Shown here piece by piece: positions 39,717 through 44,619 of a stretch of DNA of 44,619 nt; positions within the stretch are counted from its first letter, which is position 1, and the number at the start of each line of letters is the position of its first letter. The position numbers were made by a program, and so were the translations under genes. The notes beneath the pieces were generated by a model that saw nothing but the letters and a program-made list of their open reading frames with translations, searched no databases and had not been told where the DNA came from. Origin of the DNA: CBFHWY01 sp965659675 (GTDB taxonomy: Bacteria > Bacteroidota > Bacteroidia > Flavobacteriales_G > Salibacteraceae); the NCBI GenBank assembly GCA_965659675.1, contig CBFHWY010000012.1:1-44619 (forward strand). Direction: 5' to 3'.

Positions 39717-40416
39717 ACTCCAGGAAGGACTGGCAAGGTATTGCCGCACCGCGGAGGAACCTGATCTCGCTGGGGTAAAACAAGATAGACTGCATCACTA
39801 TCGCCGACTGGTATTCAATGTAGTGCAAGACAGCCTTGAAACGGCATACCCACTTACTTTCAAGCTTTTGAATCCAAAGCAGTGGAAGAAACTTGTTCAT
39901 GAGTTCTTCGAAAAACACGACTGTCAGGCCTACCAGGTTTGGCGAATGCCGAAGGAATTTTGTGACTACGTTTCACAACGGCAAAGCGTCAATTTGGATA
40001 AATATCCATTTCTGCATGATCTACTCAAACTTGAGTGGAAGGAGCTTGAGTACTATTGTTTGGAGGATCAAACTTTCCCAAAGGCTGCTAAAGGAGAACT
40101 CAGCATCAATCCTGAATACGAGCTTTTACACTTCAACTGGCCTGTACACAAAATGAATGCACTGCATATCACTGCCGATAGGCAAGGAGATTATTATGTG
40201 TTGATCTTCAGGGAGCCTGTTGACAAAAAAGTGAAGTTTATGGACCTCGCTCCTATTCATGTGGCATTCATTGAACAGCTGGAAGCCCATCAATCGAAGC
40301 TAGATCAGGCTCTGGAAGCCTTATGCGGTCTGAGTGGAATTGAAAGTAAAGACTACCTCCACGATAATCTGAAGCCTTTCATTTCAGACATGAAAAACAA
40401 CGGCTTTTTTGCCTAG
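39688..40416 (+). CDS. DUF2063 partner protein (HvfC/MbnC-like)
   Basis: The 242-residue protein has an N-terminal helical DUF2063 domain (KLQEGLARYCR, LHHYRRLVFNVVQDSLETAYPLTFKLL, W-x-x-L-x-x-x-F) and a C-terminal beta-rich half (about 140-240). The old annotation as DNA-binding domain is misleading; in HvfBC and MbnBC it is the partner that presents the precursor to the iron oxidase. The 29-base overlap with the DUF692 gene supports complex formation. No DoxX-type fourth gene follows: the next gene is convergent and shares a CTAG stop. Confidence 0.9.
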   Translation: MSKLKEDTAKLQEGLARYCRTAEEPDLAGVKQDRLHHYRRLVFNVVQDSLETAYPLTFKLLNPKQWKKLVHEFFEKHDCQAYQVWRMPKEFCDYVSQRQSVNLDKYPFLHDLLKLEWKELEYYCLEDQTFPKAAKGELSINPEYELLHFNWPVHKMNALHITADRQGDYYVLIFREPVDKKVKFMDLAPIHVAFIEQLEAHQSKLDQALEALCGLSGIESKDYLHDNLKPFISDMKNNGFFA

Positions 40417-42008
40417 TTGAGACTCTTTAAATATCCGATCATAATATCCCGGACATCGTTTTTAGCCTTCTCATTATCGGCGCTTTTGGGTGTAAATGCC
40501 TTCAGCTCTTCAAGAAACTCCAATTTAGTCTCTTTTCCAGAGGCGAGAAACTTAGGCATAGCCACCTTGTAGGTCTTTTCTGGGTCAAGCTTCTCTTCAT
40601 CAATGATCCAAAACTTACCCGATTTGCTAATGTTTGAAACCTGTAGAAAGCCGCCTTTGCCGATATTCACATATAGACCAATATCCAGAGTTTTCTGCAG
40701 ATCCTTGCCGGTCATTTCCACCAGTGAAACAGGCCCTCCAAAAGGCAGCATGGCAAGAATATCTTGTTGTTGAACTTTACCTTCCAGGTAGTCATCCAGA
40801 CGAATAGAACCACTATTCAGGATCGCGCAGTCGGCCTCCTCAAAAGCCCACATGTAGGACGTTCCAAGTATCCATCCAATATCTGCAGCCTGGTTTCGAA
40901 CTGTTACTTCACGACAATCGATGGCCGTATCTGCTTCATAAATGATCTCATAAGGATTATAATTCGAGGCCATACTTTGTTGCGCCGCAAAGTCTTCCCA
41001 CTTGTCAACAATGGCTTTTACTTCAGGGTCTTCGGGGATACTGGCATCAATGACCACCAGCTCTGAACTTACCTTCACAGCGCGAGTCTCAGGGTAATAA
41101 TTGAGTGTATGTACATAAACACTGTTCGCATTGGCATCTGCTTTAGCAATGGTGGTATTCCCCACAAACTCGATCATATTCTGATGATCGTGTCCTCCCA
41201 TGATCAAGGGAAAAACAGGCAGTCGACGAGCAAGCTCAAGGTCACTTTTCTTTTCCAGGTGAGTTAACAGCGCCATCATGTCGACCTTAGGGTAAAGCTC
41301 CTCATAAACACTTCGCAAGGCCAGAAATACTGTGCTGTAATTCACATACTCTTTGAGGTTAAAGGGTAAGGTTGTTCCAATCAGTCCAAGTTTGATCTCA
41401 CCGAACTCTTCATCCTGAAAGCTATGGATCGTATATCTTCCAAAATCCTCCTCTTCTCCGTTGATATTCTTCGTGAAATAGGTAACCCCCATCGGAATTT
41501 CATGAAATACATTGCTTGTGGTCCAGGTGAATTCACTCATGTCGATGCATCGCTTCAGCTCTTCATAGCTTAGATCAAACTCATGATTACCAAAGGTTAC
41601 GTAGTCCAGACCAACTGCATTTAGCACCTCTACCATGTGCCTTCCAGCAATACGATCACCGTTTTCATCATTTTGAAGGCCTATGAAAGAGGGACTCAAA
41701 AAATCACCAGGTAAAACAGTGATCACATAGGGGTTCTCTTCCAAAAGCTGTTTTCTGAGTCCAGCTACACGGGCAAGTCCGCCAAGGTCAGTACTTCGCG
41801 AAGGAGAGATCTCATAGACATCATTCATGTGTAGGATCTGAAACTCAAATGAAGGCCCACGGTACTCGGGTTTATCAACAACAAGCTGATCTTGAGTACC
41901 TTGCTGCTCTTGCCCTGAAGCCTGCACCTCTTGCTGTGTGGCCTGGTCGGAATTGCAGGAAACCAGTGCGAGAAATAAGAGGCCGAGTAGTTGAATTCTG
42001 AACTTCAT
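40413..42008 (-). CDS. 5'-nucleotidase/UshA-family lipoprotein phosphatase
   Basis: The 531-residue lipoprotein has lipobox LALVSC and a Glu/Gln-rich linker. An N-terminal calcineurin-like metallophosphatase domain follows: ILHMNDVYEI, GDFLSPS, FGNHEFD, LLTHL and MGGHDHQ, which supply the Asp, Asn and His metal ligands. From about residue 355 comes the C-terminal substrate domain (DIGWILGTSYMWAF, ILNSGSIRLD, DILAMLPFGGPV). These enzymes hydrolyse nucleotides or sugar phosphates at the cell surface. The first motif has D-V-Y where classical UshA has D-x-H, so substrate range may differ. Confidence 0.9.
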   Translation of the reverse strand: MKFRIQLLGLLFLALVSCNSDQATQQEVQASGQEQQGTQDQLVVDKPEYRGPSFEFQILHMNDVYEISPSRSTDLGGLARVAGLRKQLLEENPYVITVLPGDFLSPSFIGLQNDENGDRIAGRHMVEVLNAVGLDYVTFGNHEFDLSYEELKRCIDMSEFTWTTSNVFHEIPMGVTYFTKNINGEEEDFGRYTIHSFQDEEFGEIKLGLIGTTLPFNLKEYVNYSTVFLALRSVYEELYPKVDMMALLTHLEKKSDLELARRLPVFPLIMGGHDHQNMIEFVGNTTIAKADANANSVYVHTLNYYPETRAVKVSSELVVIDASIPEDPEVKAIVDKWEDFAAQQSMASNYNPYEIIYEADTAIDCREVTVRNQAADIGWILGTSYMWAFEEADCAILNSGSIRLDDYLEGKVQQQDILAMLPFGGPVSLVEMTGKDLQKTLDIGLYVNIGKGGFLQVSNISKSGKFWIIDEEKLDPEKTYKVAMPKFLASGKETKLEFLEELKAFTPKSADNEKAKNDVRDIMIGYLKSLN

Positions 42009-42039
42009 ACTGAACTTTATCTTCGTACAAAGAAAATAA

Positions 42040-42573
42040 ATGATCGGGCTCGTTTTAGCAGGTGGAAAAAGTAGTCGCTTCGGAAGTGATAAAGCCTTCT
42101 ACAAATTTGAAGGAAAGGCGCTCTGGGAGCGACAGTACGAGTTGCTTTCAAGGATTTGTAAAAAAAGCGTCATTTCCTGCCATCAGGAACAAGCCTCAAA
42201 ACTGGAAGGAAAACCCTTGTTGATCGACAAAGAGCGATTTCAGGGTCCCCTCCACCCTATTCTTGAATGCTTTGAGGAGTTTCAGCAAGATATTCTGTTA
42301 CTGGCCTGCGACCTACCTTTTATCGAACAAGGGGATCTCGAAAAGCTCACAGAACTGCATGCAAAAAACAAGATCAGATTGCTGAGCAGTCCGACAGGAA
42401 GACATCAACCGCTTGCGGCACTGTGGCCAGGATCTTTGTCGGACGCCTTAAAAGAGTATTATCAAAATGGAGGTCGAAAGGTTATGCAGTTTACTGAACA
42501 ACAGGGCTTTGAATCCATATTGTGCACCGAGACTCATCTTCGAAACATCAATACAGTAGCTGACTTGAGCTAG
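42040..42573 (+). CDS. mobA: Molybdenum cofactor guanylyltransferase MobA
   Basis: The 177-residue nucleotidyltransferase opens with LAGGKSSRFGSDKA, the GTP-binding L-A-G-G-x-S-x-R-x-G-x-D-K motif of MobA. It keeps LACDLPF (metal-binding D) and RHQPLAALW. The C-terminal NINTVADL is the family's (N-x-N-T-P-x-D) tail. It attaches GMP to molybdopterin. FdhD follows on the same strand 28 bases later, so the two serve maturation of a bis-MGD enzyme such as formate dehydrogenase, which is not in this window. Confidence 0.93.
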   Translation: MIGLVLAGGKSSRFGSDKAFYKFEGKALWERQYELLSRICKKSVISCHQEQASKLEGKPLLIDKERFQGPLHPILECFEEFQQDILLLACDLPFIEQGDLEKLTELHAKNKIRLLSSPTGRHQPLAALWPGSLSDALKEYYQNGGRKVMQFTEQQGFESILCTETHLRNINTVADLS

Positions 42574-42601
42574 AATCCATCAGGCTTCATAACTTAGCAT
42601 T

Positions 42602-43450
42602 ATGAATCAACCCAGTGTATCTGCTGCAAAGATCAAAGCCTACCGAAGTGGGAAGTTTGAAGATATCCCAGATCTTCTTGCGGTTGAAGAACCTCTCGAG
42701 ATCCGAATAGGCTATGGAAAAGGCGGCGAACGCAAGCAGGAAAGGGTCGCTGTGACCATGCGTACTCCGGGGAATGATTTTGAATTGGCGATGGGTTTCC
42801 TCTACACGGAAGGCATTTTGCCAGAGCTCAGTAAGATCGCTAACATCCGTTATTGCATCAACAAAGAGAGTGGCGAAGAAGAAAACAACATCCTCCGGGT
42901 TGAGTTGATGGAAGAGGCAAGCTTCGACTGGAAGAATGATCGAAATTTCTACACCAGCAGTAGTTGCGGGGTTTGTGGGAAAGCTTCTATTGAATCTGTT
43001 GAAACGACAGGTCAATGTAAGCGAAGCATATCAGGTATTCCAAAAATAGATCGAGAACTCATAACTGGTCTGGGTGAAAAACTGCGAGAAAAGCAGCAGG
43101 TATTTAAACACACTGGTGGTTTACATGCCGTTGCCTTGTTCAATAGTAAGGGAGAACTCTTACTCATGCGTGAAGATATTGGACGTCATAATGCAATGGA
43201 TAAGCTAATTGGAGCCGGTTTAAAGGACCCAAAGATCAATTTTGAAGAAAGTATATGTCTTTTGAGTGGCCGAGCGAGCTTTGAATTGATCCAAAAAGCC
43301 ATCATGGCGGGGATTCCTGTTGTAGCAGCAATAGGAGCGCCTTCAAGTTTGGCCAGAGACCTCGCTGAAGAATTTGGTTTGACCCTATTCGGCTTTCTAA
43401 AAAAGGAGCGATTTAATCTTTACTGTGATGCTGAGCGTTATCAGGGTTAA
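42602..43450 (+). CDS. fdhD: Formate dehydrogenase sulfurtransferase FdhD
   Basis: The 282-residue protein has the FdhD hallmarks: VEEPLEIRI, TPGNDFELAMGFLYTEGI, the sulfur-carrying cysteine pair in SSSCGVCGKAS (CxxC), TGGLHAVALF, MREDIGRHNAMDKLIG and SGRASFELIQKA. FdhD moves sulfur from the cysteine desulfurase IscS/NifS to the molybdenum cofactor of formate dehydrogenase. The N-terminal 20 residues (NQPSVSAAKIKAYRSGK) are family-typical. Start and length agree with relatives. Confidence 0.95.
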   Translation: MNQPSVSAAKIKAYRSGKFEDIPDLLAVEEPLEIRIGYGKGGERKQERVAVTMRTPGNDFELAMGFLYTEGILPELSKIANIRYCINKESGEEENNILRVELMEEASFDWKNDRNFYTSSSCGVCGKASIESVETTGQCKRSISGIPKIDRELITGLGEKLREKQQVFKHTGGLHAVALFNSKGELLLMREDIGRHNAMDKLIGAGLKDPKINFEESICLLSGRASFELIQKAIMAGIPVVAAIGAPSSLARDLAEEFGLTLFGFLKKERFNLYCDAERYQG

Positions 43451-43463
43451 AGGCGCTTGAACG

Positions 43464-43471
43464 TATATTTG
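43464..43471 (+). promoter_or_regulatory. Candidate -7 promoter element (TATATTTG)
   Basis: TATATTTG fits TAnnTTTG and lies 18 bases before the ATG at 43489. The same word with following C precedes the tRNA and the LptF/LptG permease. Confidence 0.4.
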
Positions 43472-43488
43472 CTAAAGACAATAGAAAT

Positions 43489-44619
43489 ATGAAAAGACTC
43501 TTTATTTCGCTACTATTAAGTACCCTCTTCAGCTCTACTTATGCGCAAAGGGGCGAAGATCAGAGCTTGAAGGTTCAGGCTTTCACCTCCAGTGATCCGG
43601 CATTCATTCGCTTTGAATGGCCTGCTGATAATTTCACAGGAAATTATATGATCTATCGACGTGATGACCTCACCGATACCTGGGGCAACGCAATTGCTAC
43701 ACTGCCCGGTAATTCTAGCACATACACGGATAGCAGCATTGTAGTTGGAGAGGATTATGAATACCGATTCTATAAAGTGCAGGGCACTACCCTGATCTCC
43801 CTCACTTACCTCTACTCTGGCGTTCACGCAGAGGCAGCCGAGGAAATGGGTCATGTTTTATTGTTGATCGATACGAGTTATGCTCAGGCATTGAGCACTG
43901 AGATCGATCGGCTTGAAGACGATCTTAAAGCAGAAGCATGGTCTGTTGAACGGATGTATGTAGAGCGATCAGAAAGCCCAGAAGACATTAGAGCTGAGCT
44001 ATACCGGATGTATATCGATCGATCTGAGGATCTCAAGGCGTTATTCATCATTGGACATGTTCCCGTGCCTTACAGCGGCGATTTTTCAAGCTTTAGTGGG
44101 TATCCACCTCCCGATGGGCACGTTGAAGGTTCAGGTAATCATACGGGAGCATGGCCATCAGACTCCTACTACGGAGATCTCTTCGGGAATTACACTGATG
44201 CTAGTGTGAACAGAACGACGGGTAACCAAAGCAGACATCACAATGTACCGGGTGACGGAAAGTTCGACCAGACGGTTATTCCAGGCGAGGTGTTGTTGGA
44301 AATAGGTCGGGTTGACTTCTTTAATATGCCCGCTTTCGCTGAAACAGATACGCAGCTTCTTAAAGATTATCTCGATAGGAACCATCGTTACAGAAGAGGA
44401 CTGGTAGAAACGGTCGATCGAGGAATACTCGATGACAACTTCACCAGTCTGAACCTTTCGTCAACAGGTTGGAACAACATGACCGCTTTCTTTCCAGCCG
44501 ATAGCATCACAGATCGCCCAAATGGCGATTACTTCACTGATCTGAAGGCAAGGCCCTACCTATGGTCTTATGGCTGCGGAGCTGGCTCCTATCAATCCTG
44601 TAACGGTATTGGAAGAACC
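43489..44619 (+). CDS. Secreted protein, possibly C25 (gingipain)-like; cut by the window end
   Basis: The frame is open from ATG 43489 to the last base (377 codons, no stop). A signal peptide (MKRLFISLLLSTLFSSTYAQ) precedes a fibronectin-III-like domain (about 28-115). A Rossmann-like part with LLLIDTS and LKALFIIGHVPVPYSG follows, then SDSYYGDLFGN and EVLLEIGRVDFFNM. This pattern (GxxPxP...SDxxYGxxxG...xxxGRxxx) recalls the caspase-like fold of C25 peptidases. Further on, WSYGCGAGSYQSC may contain a catalytic-region Cys. A catalytic His is not assigned. In Bacteroidota such proteins usually end with a T9SS sorting domain, which would lie beyond the window. Confidence 0.7.
   Translation, partial: MKRLFISLLLSTLFSSTYAQRGEDQSLKVQAFTSSDPAFIRFEWPADNFTGNYMIYRRDDLTDTWGNAIATLPGNSSTYTDSSIVVGEDYEYRFYKVQGTTLISLTYLYSGVHAEAAEEMGHVLLLIDTSYAQALSTEIDRLEDDLKAEAWSVERMYVERSESPEDIRAELYRMYIDRSEDLKALFIIGHVPVPYSGDFSSFSGYPPPDGHVEGSGNHTGAWPSDSYYGDLFGNYTDASVNRTTGNQSRHHNVPGDGKFDQTVIPGEVLLEIGRVDFFNMPAFAETDTQLLKDYLDRNHRYRRGLVETVDRGILDDNFTSLNLSSTGWNNMTAFFPADSITDRPNGDYFTDLKARPYLWSYGCGAGSYQSCNGIGRT

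Noticed and set aside
1..44619. Prophage, transposon or integrative element
   Set aside because: I found no integrase, transposase, phage structural gene, terminal inverted repeats or tRNA-end duplication. The only mobile-type feature is the toxin-antitoxin pair.

Overview
The window looks like chromosome from a marine-type member of the Bacteroidota, probably a flavobacterium-like lineage. The evidence is a type IX secretion (T9SS type B, gliding-motility-associated) C-terminal domain, signal peptides ending in a Gln after Ala/Ser, TAnnTTTG-type -7 elements, fused alpha/beta 2-oxo-acid dehydrogenase E1, many lipoproteins and outer-membrane barrels, and both bacillithiol genes typical of this phylum. 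There is no prophage, insertion sequence, CRISPR array or rRNA operon. Almost everything reads as ordinary chromosomal backbone with a few accessory islands.

Layout. 0-5 kb is the least tidy part: a secreted barrel, a MntA-HepT toxin-antitoxin pair, a TfoX-N protein, a SRPBCC gene broken by an in-frame stop, a YpdA-like flavoprotein, a fatty-acid desaturase, and a DUF5684 membrane gene broken by two single-base frameshifts. 5-9 kb holds the E1 fusion, a lipoprotein with Cys-rich repeats, a lipid kinase and a SUI1-type initiation factor. 9-15 kb is a minus-strand block: bshA, a fused GH3/serine-hydrolase, an RlmI-like methyltransferase and an Hsp20 with an in-frame triplicated 21-bp unit. At 15.6-16.1 kb a tRNA-Met is followed by two arrays of 7-bp words. 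16-22 kb is an envelope cluster (PAP2 phosphatase, GT39-type transferase, START-like protein, LptF/LptG permease, glycosyltransferase, SPOR-like lipoprotein). 22-27 kb has a T9SS-sorted Ig-repeat protein, clpB and a sulfotransferase-like gene. 27.5-30 kb is a self-contained ECF sigma / anti-sigma / outer-membrane-protein circuit with two near-identical promoters. 30-35 kb has an M1 peptidase + HupE/UreJ-like pair divergent from a DUF6702 gene, and a flavoprotein built like dihydrolipoamide dehydrogenase but lacking both redox cysteines. An 8-bp-word array (34.8-35.2 kb) precedes sucD, rimK and a rimB-like retropepsin gene. 38-40.4 kb is a copper-type RiPP locus. The right end has a 5'-nucleotidase-like lipoprotein, mobA, fdhD and a secreted, possibly C25-like protein cut by the window edge.

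Most interesting system. 38.3-40.4 kb encodes a signal-peptide-bearing precursor with eight EGKCG pentapeptides, a DUF692 multinuclear iron oxidase and a DUF2063 partner. This is the HvfA/B/C (bufferin-like) architecture that converts cysteines to copper-binding oxazolone/thioamide groups. Here it lacks a visible DoxX partner and has a hairpin between precursor and enzyme that could set their ratio.

Other themes. BshA and a YpdA-like reductase point to bacillithiol as the low-molecular-weight thiol. MobA and FdhD point to a molybdenum formate dehydrogenase elsewhere in the genome. RimK and RimB point to ribosomal S6 glutamylation. Three intergenic regions carry long tandem arrays of 7- or 8-bp words kept in perfect register despite base changes; I know of no function for these.
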